Below are positions 26,602 to 34,963 of a stretch of DNA of 64,000 nt, in pieces. The position numbers and the translations under genes are program-made. The notes beneath the pieces were generated by a model. It was not told where the DNA came from. It was given only the letters and a program-made list of their open reading frames with translations, and searched no databases. The stretch's first letter is position 1. Each line of letters opens with the position of its first letter. The stretch lies in NCBI RefSeq assembly GCF_052161615.1, contig NZ_CP197417.1, positions 372,001 to 436,000 of the forward strand, written 5' to 3'. This DNA comes from Aeoliella sp052161615. GTDB taxonomy: Bacteria > Planctomycetota > Planctomycetia > Pirellulales > Lacipirellulaceae.

Positions 26602-26635
26602 GCTCCCCCGCCGAGATTTAGATCGGCGGGGGAGC
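26602..26635. terminator. Hairpin between sigma and anti-sigma-like genes
   Basis: GCTCCCCCGCCGA and TCGGCGGGGGAGC form a perfect 13-bp stem with an eight-base loop. On the minus strand it follows the sigma gene and is not followed by a T-run, so it may be an attenuator or mRNA-processing structure that lowers expression of the downstream gene rather than a full terminator. Confidence 0.6.
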
Positions 26636-26746
26636 CGTTGTTAGTCTACACTTCCCGCATCGCACAGGTCATTTTGGCGATGCTGGTAAGGAAGTGGCTC
26701 GTCTCCATTTCTACGCCCAAAGAGCGAAAAGCGTTCGCAACGAACT

Positions 26747-27400
26747 TTATTCGCCGCGGCGACCGTGCGACTGTTCCCACGCATCGCCAAGCTGCTGGAC
26801 CGCCGAATGGAGACGGCTCTTAACCGTTCCAACCGGCACAGCCAGCTCTTCGGCCGCTTCGCGGTATTTCATTCCACGGAAGTAAACCAGACCGATGGCC
26901 GAAGCCAATTGCTCGGGCAGGGCTGCGACCGCCGTGCGAACCCAGTCCATCTTCTCGCGAAGATCGAACTTGTCCGACGCACTCGCGTCACCCGACTCCA
27001 GCAGGTTCATCAACGTACCGACTTCGGCGTGAGCCGAGCGTTGCGGCCGGTCGAGGCTGGCGATTTGGTGCCGCTTATTACGTCGCTGAATGTCGATCGC
27101 CTGGTTGGTGGCAATCGTGTACAGCCACGGGCGGAAACGCCGGGAGCCATCGAACGAGTCGCACTTGGTGTGCACTTGTAGGAAGGTGTTTTGGAACGCG
27201 TCTTCTGCCAAAGCCGCATCGCCTAGGAAGCGACGCAGGTAGCTATAAAGCTCGCGCTCGTAACGGCGAACGAGTTCGCCAAGCTTGTCCTGGTCGCCCG
27301 ACTCGCGGTAGGCCAGCAAGAGTTCTTCGTCCTCAGGACCGCTATTGGCGGCCGAGCGGGTATTCATCTGTTTGAGTTGTTCCTTGCGTGTAGCGTTCAT
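26747..27400 (-). CDS. ECF-family RNA polymerase sigma factor
   Basis: 217 residues from ATG 27400, which has GAGGAG nine bases upstream. Region 2: LGELVRRYERELYSYLRRFL, DAFQNTFLQVH, RFRPWLYTIATNQAIDIQRR; region 4: LPEQLASAIGLVYFRGMKYR, EAAEELAVPVGTVKSRLHSA. It directs polymerase to a stress or envelope regulon. The downstream membrane protein is probably its anti-sigma factor. Confidence 0.93.
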   Translation of the reverse strand: MNATRKEQLKQMNTRSAANSGPEDEELLLAYRESGDQDKLGELVRRYERELYSYLRRFLGDAALAEDAFQNTFLQVHTKCDSFDGSRRFRPWLYTIATNQAIDIQRRNKRHQIASLDRPQRSAHAEVGTLMNLLESGDASASDKFDLREKMDWVRTAVAALPEQLASAIGLVYFRGMKYREAAEELAVPVGTVKSRLHSAVQQLGDAWEQSHGRRGE

Positions 27401-28027
27401 AATAATCCGAACTCCTCTCTTGGAGAGTTCGACGCACAAGGGAACCGATCCGTGGATTCCCCTCCCGTCAAAAATGGGTACCCGCCATCCTCGCATTTTA
27501 CGCGCATCCCTGGACGGCGGGATAGGCAATTGGCAAGAGATTCGGGTTCCACCCTCTCTTGGCCTCTCGCTACACAACACTAATGCAACCGGTGTGCCAC
27601 AGGACTCGCCGGTGGTTCTGAGTTTCCGACTTCCCGGTCTCGAAATCGGGTAAACCCAGTGCAGTTCGTCATTTACGCAGTAAGGGTGGGTTTTGGTTCG
27701 CCCAATTTCGAAGAATTTTCCCTTTGTAAGGGCTGCCATAATTGCATTTCGTACCATCCCAAGTGTCCCAACATGCGCGTGGGTGGATCAAAATGAGACA
27801 ATTTGGCAGACTGTGGTTGACCGCACGCTGACGTCCCGTTTTGTCCCACTTTCGTGACAATTTCATTGCCTGCGACATTACTCATTTTCCGCCGCATGGG
27901 AGTTTCGCCGTAAGCTGTTTCCCTTCAATCGCTTGCGAAGCCTGAGGCGAGTCGCCTCGCCAGAGTAAAGTCGCAGCGCGACGCCGCAGGTGCGACATTA
28001 CTAAGTGGGAAGGGGGAATCTTAGTAG

Positions 28028-28147
28028 GCCGGGTCAAGCTCCGCGCCGACCCGGCGCCTCACGGCATCCACCTGCGCCGAGTGCGTCTAGGGACGAGTTC
28101 TACGAGCTCCCAGCGTTCCCCCCTGGGGGCTCGTGGGACTCGTCCCC
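28028..28147. repeat. Two adjacent hairpins
   Basis: GCCGGGTC ... GACCCGGC (28028-28055) and GGGACGAGTTCTACGAGCTC ... GGGCTCGTGGGACTCGTCCC (28090-28147). Both have short loops and many G-C pairs. They look like members of intergenic repeat families rather than terminators, as no T-run follows. Confidence 0.65.
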
Positions 28148-28342
28148 AGCCACCCAGCGCGTGAGCGAGGGCTCAGCGCCGCGTTTATCCGTTTCATTCA
28201 GTTTTCAAAGAACGCACGTTCACCACTTCGGCGAACGTGTTCATGAGAACATACCCGAAGCGCGCTTTCTAGTCGGTTTCTCCAAAAAAGTGGAAATAGT
28301 TCGTACAACGGAATTCATTCCGTTTTTTCGCCAGTTCACCAT

Positions 28343-28414
28343 CGTCATTCCCGCGCAGGCGGGGACCCAGGGGCAAGGCGTTGCGACTAGATTCCCGCCT
28401 GCGCGGGAATGACG
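28343..28414. repeat. REP-like palindrome (CGTCATTCCCGCGCAGGCGG)
   Basis: CGTCATTCCCGCGCAGGCGG at the left and CCGCCTGCGCGGGAATGACG at the right are exact complements, with 32 bases between. This palindrome is common in intergenic DNA of many proteobacteria and is a recognised REP-like sequence. Confidence 0.85.
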
Positions 28415-28431
28415 TGCAGGAGAGCTCGTTT

Positions 28432-28483
28432 ACCCAGGGTAGCCCCTCCGCTCGTGGAACTCGCGAAGGGGCAACCCTGGGCT
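28432..28483. repeat. Hairpin ACCCAGGGT/ACCCTGGGCT
   Basis: ACCCAGGGTAGCCCCT pairs with AGGGGCAACCCTGGG around a loop containing CGCTCGTGGAACTCGCGA. It lies about 290 bases upstream of the small membrane protein gene and is of the same intergenic class as its neighbours. Confidence 0.65.
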
Positions 28484-28768
28484 GACATTCGAAACCCCTT
28501 CGGGGTACTCGGGTGCTGGCGACAAGAGGACAGTGGCAAAGATGCGTCTTGCCCCACATTCGAGCACGCCAAAACCTCCTGTGCTCCGTACACCGACAAT
28601 CGGCCGGGGACCAGTGAATGAGTGGCGACGCACCAAGCGGCCGAAAGTCGGTGCCACCCGATCGTTGGCCTACTGGAAAATACCGAATGCATCCCGCTCG
28701 GCGATTCCTTATACTGCACGGCACCTTCGCCGCGGGGCGATTGTCAACTTCTCCGGAGCCATCGTGCC

Positions 28769-29026
28769 ATGAACGGCGATCTGTTCGAGACGCTTTCGAT
28801 CTGGGTATCGCTCCCCTTCGCGGTGCTGGCCGCGGTGTTCTGGATCGCGACGTCGCTCTATGTGTACTTCGACTGCGAGACTCGCACGCGAAGTCGGCTG
28901 TTTGCGGCGTGCCTAGTGGTGGCGATCACGGTCGCCTACTGGCCGATAAGTTTTCTGGCGTACGTGGTGTGCGTGGCTTCGCTTGATCGCGGGAGAGAGC
29001 GGAAGCGGGAGTTGCTGGAGACTTAG
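28769..29026 (+). CDS. Small two-helix membrane protein
   Basis: 85 residues from ATG 28769 (GGAG upstream). Two hydrophobic helices (about 8-28 and 38-62) separated by YVYFDCETRTRSR, with a basic C-terminus (RGRERKREL). An in-frame extension upstream to 28622 has no coding character. Family unknown; the gene is six bases before another membrane protein gene and likely cotranscribed. Confidence 0.65.
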   Translation: MNGDLFETLSIWVSLPFAVLAAVFWIATSLYVYFDCETRTRSRLFAACLVVAITVAYWPISFLAYVVCVASLDRGRERKRELLET

Positions 29027-29031
29027 CTAAA

Positions 29032-29364
29032 ATGGAATCTCCATCGAATGGCAACGGCCGATTCGCTCCCATCCCGCTCTTCGTATTGGGGATTGTGGGT
29101 TGGGTGCTGCTGACCATCGTCGCTTCTTGGCTTGAATTGAAACACAACGACTATCCACTGGTCGTGATTCTGTTCGGCATAAGCCTTACAGCAGTAGCGA
29201 TGGCAGTTGTAGCTTCGTGGTGCACTTTGTTGTTCGTTCTTTTGTGGAACTGGTGCTTGAGCTCACGACGGCGGGCATTCAAAAAGGAACTTCTGTCTTG
29301 GACACCGTTCTTTGGCATTATGACCGTGCTGGCGACACTAAGCCTGCTGTTCGTAGGCGGGTGA
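29032..29364 (+). CDS. Hypothetical three-helix membrane protein
   Basis: 110 residues with three hydrophobic stretches (about 13-33, 42-70 and 90-108) and a basic loop (SSRRRAFKKE) that by the positive-inside rule should be cytoplasmic. It begins five bases after the previous stop, with GGAG eleven bases upstream. No family recognised. Confidence 0.65.
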   Translation: MESPSNGNGRFAPIPLFVLGIVGWVLLTIVASWLELKHNDYPLVVILFGISLTAVAMAVVASWCTLLFVLLWNWCLSSRRRAFKKELLSWTPFFGIMTVLATLSLLFVGG

Positions 29365-29485
29365 GCGGAGGGAAGCCGGCTTGATGGGGAGAGTTCCGTA
29401 GTTGCACACTTCGTGCGCAGTTCCGCGATTTGCCCCTATCCCCAATACTTTTGTCACACCGTGATCTACCCACTAAACTCTCACA

Positions 29486-29908
29486 ATGATGCACGATCCC
29501 TGTATTGAAATCGAAACGCTCTGGTTGCATTTGACAGAGACTCCGTTCGACAGGGATCTCTTTGCCGCACAGGTCTTGGAAGACTGTGGCCATGACGGCA
29601 TTGGACTGACCGCAAGGCAACTTGTCGAGCTTTTGAGCGGGCGGGACTGCATAAATTTCGAGGATGTTCTTTGGGCATTCGGTGAACTGATGCATTTCTA
29701 TGCGGTGCAATCGATCGAGGATGCCCGTGAATATGTGCGAGCAGTCTTTGTCGCCGACACGCTGGCCCGGGGTGTTAGAGCGGGAGCGACGGAGTGGGCA
29801 TTGCATTTTCAAGCGATCTGCAAGTTTTTCTGCAACGCCTCCGACGCCTGCGATACGCACACCCGTGCAGAATTGCTTCAGCGGGTCGTCCTTCGAAGCG
29901 CCGGGTGA
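29486..29908 (+). CDS. Hypothetical soluble protein of 140 residues
   Basis: Starts MMHDPCIEIETLWLHL; either of two adjacent ATGs could be used. Mostly helical, acidic, six cysteines including CGHDG and DACDTH, no signal peptide. Codon use looks less GC-rich than in neighbours. Not recognised; it may be a recently acquired orphan. Confidence 0.6.
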   Translation: MMHDPCIEIETLWLHLTETPFDRDLFAAQVLEDCGHDGIGLTARQLVELLSGRDCINFEDVLWAFGELMHFYAVQSIEDAREYVRAVFVADTLARGVRAGATEWALHFQAICKFFCNASDACDTHTRAELLQRVVLRSAG

Positions 29909-30008
29909 GAGGGGGCTTGAGACTCACAATATTTCGCGTCCCGGCGCGGCACTCGTTATACTCGGGCCTCTGGAATTCGTTTCCATTCAGCAGCTTGTGA
30001 GGTGTCGC

Positions 30009-30722
30009 GTGCGATTGTTTGGCGGAATGATCTTGGCGATTGCGCTGCTCTGTAGCGCGACGGTGGTGGCGGAGGAAGTGGCTACCGCTAAGTCGGATGC
30101 TTCGCGCCAAGAGTTTCGCGAGCTCTTCAATGGCAAGGACCTAACCGGCTGGGAAGGGGCGCCGGATTGGTGGCACATTCGCGATGGCCTCTTGGTGTGC
30201 GAGTCGACGGCGGAGCGGCCGTGCAATGCTTCGCACTATCTCTTCTGGACCGGAGGCGAGCCGAGCGACTTCGAGCTTCGCGTCGTGTATCGCATCGCGG
30301 GTCCGGCTAATACCGGCGTGCAGTTCCGTAGCGAGCGTCGTGAAAACTTCGACACCTGGGGCTACCAGGCGGACATAGACAAGGCCGGCGAGTACACCGG
30401 CTGCTTGTACCAGCACGATCGCGGGCTGGTGGCGAATCGGGGCCAGCGCGTGCGGTTCGCAGAGGATGGCACCAAGTCGGTCGAGACGTTCGAGGACGCC
30501 GCGAAGTTGCTTAAAGCCGTGAAGCCCGACGACTGGAACGAGTACCGCATCCGCGCCGTGGGGCCCAAAGTTACCTTGTGGATCAACGACACGCTGATGT
30601 GCGAAGTGGAAGACTACGAGAAGAAATTCGCCTTACCCCACGGCGTGCTCGCTTTGCAAATGCACCAAGGCCCGCCGATGAAGGTGGAGTTCAAAAGCGT
30701 GAAACTACGAGAGTTGAGGTAG
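30009..30722 (+). CDS. Secreted DUF1080 (3-keto-disaccharide hydrolase-like) protein
   Basis: 237 residues with a signal peptide (LFGGMILAIALLCSATVVA) and one DUF1080 domain: EFRELFNGKDLTGWEG, WWHIRDGLLVCE, DFELRVVYRIAGPANTGVQF and EVEDYEKKFALPHGVLALQM. This concanavalin-like fold, abundant in planctomycetes, includes 3-keto-glucoside hydrolases. The GTG at 30009 with AGGTG upstream is the likely start; GTG 29997 and ATG 30027 are alternatives. The stop codon TAG is part of a family A repeat arm. The next functional gene is an oxidoreductase of a family often linked to keto-sugar metabolism. Confidence 0.85.
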   Translation: MRLFGGMILAIALLCSATVVAEEVATAKSDASRQEFRELFNGKDLTGWEGAPDWWHIRDGLLVCESTAERPCNASHYLFWTGGEPSDFELRVVYRIAGPANTGVQFRSERRENFDTWGYQADIDKAGEYTGCLYQHDRGLVANRGQRVRFAEDGTKSVETFEDAAKLLKAVKPDDWNEYRIRAVGPKVTLWINDTLMCEVEDYEKKFALPHGVLALQMHQGPPMKVEFKSVKLRELR

Positions 30723-30745
30723 CCGGATTCGCCAGAATTCGGGCA
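30719..30745. repeat. Family A half-repeat (left arm)
   Basis: GTAGCCGGATTCGCCAGAATTCGGG without its complement nearby. It starts inside the stop codon of the DUF1080 gene and is followed about 30 bases later by a family C tract, the same order as at 42479 and, reversed, at 44124 and 45384. Confidence 0.8.
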
Positions 30746-30769
30746 GCCCGCGAATGACGCTGATGTTCG

Positions 30770-31080
30770 CGAATGAAGAAAACAAGAGAACAGGAGGCAA
30801 CGGAGGGGACAGAGGAGAAAGAGAAGATGTATGGAACAGAAGGTAACGAAGAGAACGAAGGAAGGAAAAGAAGCTATACACGTTCTACGAAGTAGAACCA
30901 CATCAGAGCGAAGGGTCGCGCGGGCGAGGTACGAGCCGAAGCGCACCCTGGTAGCGAATGTTAGCTTGCTCTTCTCCGTTCTCTCCGTTTCCTCCTGTTC
31001 AAAAACAACCGATCCATTGATTCGATGTTCCACTACTACTTCGTTCCCTTTGTTTCCTTCTGTTAAACAAAATAACCACT
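30770..31080. repeat. Composite family C repeat, copy 1
   Basis: A purine-rich tract (GAACAGGAGGCAACGGAGGG-type words), a ~70-bp core at 30882-30953 (GTTCTACGAAGTAGAACCAC ... GAGCCGAAGCGCACCCTGGT), then a pyrimidine-rich tract (CCGTTCTCTCCGTTTCCTCC, GTTCCCTTTGTTTCCTTCTG). The core recurs at 42604-42675 and inverted at 43931-44000. Confidence 0.8.
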
Positions 31081-31096
31081 CCCAGAAAGCCTACTC

Positions 31097-32500
31097 ATGC
31101 GAAATAGTTACACGCGTCGCGAGACGCTTAAGCTCGGTGCGGCGGCGGTGGCGCTTCCCGCGTTTATCTCGGCTTCGGCTTTGGGGCGTGAGGGGAAGAC
31201 GCCTCCGAGTGAGACCGTGCGGGTTGGCGTGATTGGTTGTGGTGGCCGGGCGCGGATGATTCGCGAGGGGGACGATGTCAAAGGTTTTAAGGTCGTCGCG
31301 GCGTGTGATGTTCGGAAGGATCGGGCCGAGGCGTTTGCTCGCGACTTGTCGAATGGCGAAGCTTGGGGCGTGTACGACGACTTCCGCACGATGATCGAGA
31401 AGGAGAAACTCGACGCGGTGATGATCGAAACCACCACGCACGCGCGGGCGTGGATCACGGTGCTCGCCATGCAGATGGGGATGGACGTGTACATCGAAAA
31501 GCCGATGTGCCTGACCATTGCCGAGGGGCGCGAGATGGTGAAGGCCGCACGGGCGCTCGACCGCGTGACGCAGGTTGGCACGCAGCAGCGGAGCATGCCG
31601 CTGAACAACTGGGCGAGCGACTTGGTGAAGAACGGCGCGATTGGCAAGATCAAGACGGTGCTCGCGCCGAACTTCATCGGTCCCGAGATGTGGACTAAAA
31701 CCACGTCGGCCGATGTAACGGGCCCCGTCGACAAGTGGTGGGACATCTGGACCAACCAGGCCGAGCTGCGGCCTTACGATGCCGCGCTGTTTCAAGGTTG
31801 GGGGCAGTGGTGGGATTACGATTCGGGCGGATTGTGCTTCGGCGTTACCGGCTGGGGTGCGCATTCGTACGATCAGATCAACCGCGCGCTCGGCACCGAC
31901 GAGACGGGGCCCGTGGAAGTGATGCTCGAAGAAGCGGTGGCCGTGCGCGACGCCGGTAAGTTCGCGCCGCGTGAGACGGTGGGTGGCGTGATTGTCGGTG
32001 ACACGGGCGACGTCGACACCGGCACCGACTACCACGGCATGGCACGCCTCGCCGGTCCGCGAGGCAAAGTTCGGATGCGCATGGAAAACGGCACCGAGCT
32101 GCGGTTGCACTTGGATGGCGATCGGGGTCCGGGACTCGGTGCGATTTTCATCGGCGAGAATGGCAAGATCGAAATCAATCGCGACAAAGTAGCGAGCAAT
32201 CCCGCCGAGCTAGTCCGCGCGGCCGACAACCCAGGCCACAACACCCGGCCCGAGACGGCGTACCACATCGAGAACTGGATCGAGTGCATCAAGAACCGCA
32301 CACGCTGCAACGCCGACATCGAGTACGGCCAGCGCTCGGCGACCTTGTGCGAGCTGGTGAACATCGCCCGCGCGGTGGGTCGAGTGGGCGAGCCACTGTT
32401 CTGGGACCCGCAAGCCGAGCAATTTACCAACTGCGACGAAGGCAACGCGATGCTCTCGCGACCGAGTCGCGCGGGATACGAGTTGCCGGTGGTTTCGTAG
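31097..32500 (+). CDS. Gfo/Idh/MocA-family oxidoreductase with Tat signal
   Basis: 467 residues. The N-terminus MRNSYTRRETLKLGAAAVAL is a twin-arginine signal (TRRETL then a hydrophobic stretch). The Rossmann domain has RVGVIGCGGRARM and DVYIEKPMCLTIAEGREMV (the conserved EKP). The C-terminal part (GWGAHSYDQINRALGTDETG) matches the planctomycete/Bacteroidetes export type. The enzyme is probably exported folded with NAD(P) and acts on sugars in the periplasm. It lies close to a DUF1080 gene, a common neighbourhood in keto-sugar pathways. Confidence 0.92.
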   Translation: MRNSYTRRETLKLGAAAVALPAFISASALGREGKTPPSETVRVGVIGCGGRARMIREGDDVKGFKVVAACDVRKDRAEAFARDLSNGEAWGVYDDFRTMIEKEKLDAVMIETTTHARAWITVLAMQMGMDVYIEKPMCLTIAEGREMVKAARALDRVTQVGTQQRSMPLNNWASDLVKNGAIGKIKTVLAPNFIGPEMWTKTTSADVTGPVDKWWDIWTNQAELRPYDAALFQGWGQWWDYDSGGLCFGVTGWGAHSYDQINRALGTDETGPVEVMLEEAVAVRDAGKFAPRETVGGVIVGDTGDVDTGTDYHGMARLAGPRGKVRMRMENGTELRLHLDGDRGPGLGAIFIGENGKIEINRDKVASNPAELVRAADNPGHNTRPETAYHIENWIECIKNRTRCNADIEYGQRSATLCELVNIARAVGRVGEPLFWDPQAEQFTNCDEGNAMLSRPSRAGYELPVVS

Positions 32501-32511
32501 AACTATTAGTT

Positions 32512-32760
32512 CCCTCCCCCGGACGATTCCGCATGATGGGCGTTACGAGTTCGATGACGTTCGGATGCGGAATCGTTTGGGGGGAGGGTTAGGGTGGGGG
32601 CTTAGAGCGGCGCTATGCGAGAAGTGGTTTTCCACACTATCCGATGGCGTCGTCCACTCGCAAGGCATGCCCCCTCACCCTAACCCTCTCCCCCAAATCG
32701 TTCGCGGCGGTGTTCGCGCGATGGGAGAATACTGCGCGCGAACGATCTGGGGGAGAGGGG
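32512..32760. repeat. Inverted pair of C/G-rich intergenic repeats
   Basis: CCCTCCCCCGGACGATTCCG pairs with CGGAATCGTTTGGGGGGAGG (32512-32588). A second unit (32670-32760) has CCCTCACCCTAACCCTCTCC on the left and CGAACGATCTGGGGGAGAGG on the right. GGGGAGGGTTAGGGTGGGGG of the first also complements the second's left arm, so the ~250 bases can fold in more than one way. No gene is seen here. Confidence 0.75.
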
Positions 32761-32858
32761 ACTAAGGGGACTATTAAGTCGACACCGGCATCGTCGCAGT
32801 GGTAAACTAAACGCCCCTCCCGTGCCGCGTTGGCGGCTTCCTTTCGCCCCCTGGGTTG

Positions 32859-34067
32859 ATGATGTCGGCTCTTGGTTTTGCGCTGTTGATGCTGTTCGCC
32901 GCGATTGGGGATCGTTCCTCGAACGGGTCGCCAACGTCGATCGACCTGCGGCCGGGGTTTGATGAGGTCGGCCTCGAGTGCGGGCGGCAAGGGAAGCGGA
33001 ATACGTGTTCGTTGTTTGCGATCACGGCGATAGCAAATTACGAAGCGACTGCTCGGACGGCGCAGGCTCCGCGGTTCTCGCCGGAGTACTTGGTTTGGGC
33101 GGCGAACAAGGCGACCGCGCGGCGGGGCGATCAGGCCATGTTCTACGAGGCGACGCACGGGCTCAATGAGCTTGGCATCGCGGACCTCGCAGCGTTTCCT
33201 TACACCGACACGCCAGGTGGCGTGACGCCGGATGAAGCGATGGTCGAATCGGCTGCCCAGTGGCGGCATCGCTGGCAAGTGCATTGGATCAAGCGATGGA
33301 ACGTTGGTAGCGGATTGTCGGCCGACGAGCTCATCGAAGTCAAACGTCAGCTCGCGGCCGGACATCCCGTGGCGTGCGGATTGCGCTGGCCCGTGCAGCC
33401 GCGCGGCAACGACTTGATGGAAGTCCCCTCGGCCGATCACGTGCGGGACGGGCACAGCATCGTGCTGGTGGGCTACGAGGACGATGCGAGCTTGCCGGGT
33501 GGCGGGGCGCTCATGTTTCGCAATAGCTATGGACCCGAGTGGGGCGAAGGTGGCTACGCGCGAATGTCGTACGCCTACGTGCGCGAGTATGGTAACGACG
33601 CGGTGTGGCTAGCACTCGCGGCACCGGGGACTGAGACACCGATCGAACGCTTCGAAGCCGAGCAATTAGAAATTGCATCATCGAGCAATGCGAAGTGCGA
33701 GCCGCGTAGCATGTTGGGGCGCGGCCATAAGATGTGGAGCAACTCTCGCGACCTGCGCTGCAAGGCGGAGGAAGAGGGTAGCGTGGAACTCGATTTCCCC
33801 GTCGCCAAGCCGGGGAAGTACCGAGTTCGTTTGCTCGCCACGGCGTCGCCAGAGAGTGGGGTGGTCGAGGCGATGCTCGACGATCACTCGCCAGAGAAGA
33901 TCGATCTCTACTCGGGCGAGCTCTCGCCGGCGGGGTCGTTGGAGCTTGGCACGCACGAATTGCCCGCGGGTGTTCATCGGGTGACGGTTCGCGTGCTTGG
34001 CAAGCACCCACTATCTTCGGGACACGAGTTCGGGCTGGATGCGATTGATCTGCTGCCGGCCAAGTGA
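32859..34067 (+). CDS. Papain-like (C1A) cysteine protease with C-terminal beta domain
   Basis: About 403 residues. A hydrophobic N-terminus (ALGFALLMLFAAI) is probably a signal peptide. Protease motifs: QGKRNTCSLFA (oxyanion Gln, catalytic Cys), DGHSIVLVGYED (catalytic His) and FRNSYGPEWGEGGYARM (catalytic Asn). No long propeptide precedes the catalytic domain. From about residue 260 a beta-sandwich-like domain (GKYRVRLLATASPESGVVEA, LPAGVHRVTVRVLG) resembles carbohydrate- or substrate-binding modules. Start is one of two adjacent ATGs (32859, 32862). Confidence 0.85.
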   Translation: MMSALGFALLMLFAAIGDRSSNGSPTSIDLRPGFDEVGLECGRQGKRNTCSLFAITAIANYEATARTAQAPRFSPEYLVWAANKATARRGDQAMFYEATHGLNELGIADLAAFPYTDTPGGVTPDEAMVESAAQWRHRWQVHWIKRWNVGSGLSADELIEVKRQLAAGHPVACGLRWPVQPRGNDLMEVPSADHVRDGHSIVLVGYEDDASLPGGGALMFRNSYGPEWGEGGYARMSYAYVREYGNDAVWLALAAPGTETPIERFEAEQLEIASSSNAKCEPRSMLGRGHKMWSNSRDLRCKAEEEGSVELDFPVAKPGKYRVRLLATASPESGVVEAMLDDHSPEKIDLYSGELSPAGSLELGTHELPAGVHRVTVRVLGKHPLSSGHEFGLDAIDLLPAK

Positions 34068-34084
34068 TTGAAAGGAATCAAACG

Positions 34085-34744
34085 ATGCAGCGCGAGCTTG
34101 AGCCCGAGGTGATGGACACGCCCGACGAGGCGGTGGCGTACGACCAGATGGACCACAGCGGGGTGAATCGCCGATTCGTCGACGACTTGCTGGCGGCGTG
34201 GGGATCAATTGAAGGCACCGTCGAAGTGGTCGACCTGGGGACGGGCACAGCGCTGATTCCGATCGAACTTTGCCGGCGTGACGCGCGAGTGCATGTCGTG
34301 GCGGTCGACGCGGCGGAGCACATGCTGGAAGTTGCGCGGGCGAACATCGCGCGGGCGGGCCTCGCGGATCGCATTCGGCTGGAACTCGCCGACGCCAAAC
34401 AGCAGTCCGCGGGGGCATACGACGTGGTAATGAGCAACAGCTTAGTGCATCACTTGTCCGAGCCGGCGATGTTCTTCGATCGCGCGGTGGAGCTGTTGCG
34501 GCCCCGCGGGATGCTGTTCGTCCGCGATTTGTTCCGGGCGGCGAGCGAAGCGGAGTGGCACCGGCTCGTCGATCTCTACACGGTTGGCGAATCGGAACAC
34601 GCGCGGCAGATGTTCGCCGAATCGCTACGGGCGGCGCTGACGGTGGACGAAGTCCGCGAGCTGGTCGCGGCGCGAGGTTTTGACTCGGCGAGCGTCACTG
34701 CGACGAGCGATCGGCATTGGACGTGGGTGGCTCGGGCAAATTGA
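34085..34744 (+). CDS. Class I SAM-dependent methyltransferase
   Basis: 219 residues; the ATG at 34085 has AAAGGA eight bases upstream and is preferred to a GTG at 34064. Motif I VEVVDLGTGTALIPIELCRR, acidic residue in VVAVDAAEHMLEVARANI, VVMSNSLVHHLSEP and LLRPRGMLFVRDLFRA show a Methyltransf_25-type domain. No signal peptide, unlike the methyltransferase at 17264. The substrate is unknown. The gene is 17 bases after the protease stop, possibly cotranscribed. Confidence 0.87.
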   Translation: MQRELEPEVMDTPDEAVAYDQMDHSGVNRRFVDDLLAAWGSIEGTVEVVDLGTGTALIPIELCRRDARVHVVAVDAAEHMLEVARANIARAGLADRIRLELADAKQQSAGAYDVVMSNSLVHHLSEPAMFFDRAVELLRPRGMLFVRDLFRAASEAEWHRLVDLYTVGESEHARQMFAESLRAALTVDEVRELVAARGFDSASVTATSDRHWTWVARAN

Positions 34745-34778
34745 AATCGCTGGAGTCCCCCCAATCCTTTTAAGAATG

Positions 34779-34870
34779 GGACGCGGATGAACGCGGATTT
34801 TGCAGGATAAGCGCGGATAAGAAAACAATTCGCGGTAATCCTGCCAAATCCGCGTTCTATTCCTCTGCCT
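34779..34870. repeat. CGCGGAT-rich intergenic repeat
   Basis: GGACGCGGATGAACGCGGAT, then GGATAAGCGCGGATAAG and a complementary GCGGTAATCCTGCCAAATCC. The short word CGCGGAT appears three times and then once in complement. The related phrase GTTTGATCGGTGTTCATCCG at 45400-45419 belongs to a similar class. Confidence 0.6.
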
Positions 34871-34963
34871 CATGTTGGTGCCGGTTGTCAGGGTGCGGCT
34901 TCAGGTCTACTCTTGGGGGGTATCCCTGCTGTTTGAATCCGGTGCGATTGATTGGAACGAACG

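Larger units (their letters stand above)
27401..28768. other. Long intergenic region without a supported gene
   Basis: About 1.37 kb between divergent genes. It should hold the sigma gene promoter at its left end. The right half is packed with hairpins (28028-28055, 28090-28147, 28343-28414, 28432-28483). Several frames of 70-150 codons exist on both strands, but they run through these repeats and have no start context or domain pattern. Confidence 0.6.

Noticed and set aside
28005..28412. 135-codon plus-strand frame
   Set aside because: It runs through three hairpin repeats, including the REP-like palindrome, and has no family features.
29700..30008. N-terminal extension of the DUF1080 protein
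   Set aside because: It overlaps the preceding gene in another frame; the signal peptide begins after 30009.
31091..32110. 339-codon frame antisense to the Gfo/Idh/MocA gene
   Set aside because: Same reason: the sense strand has clear Rossmann motifs and a Tat signal.
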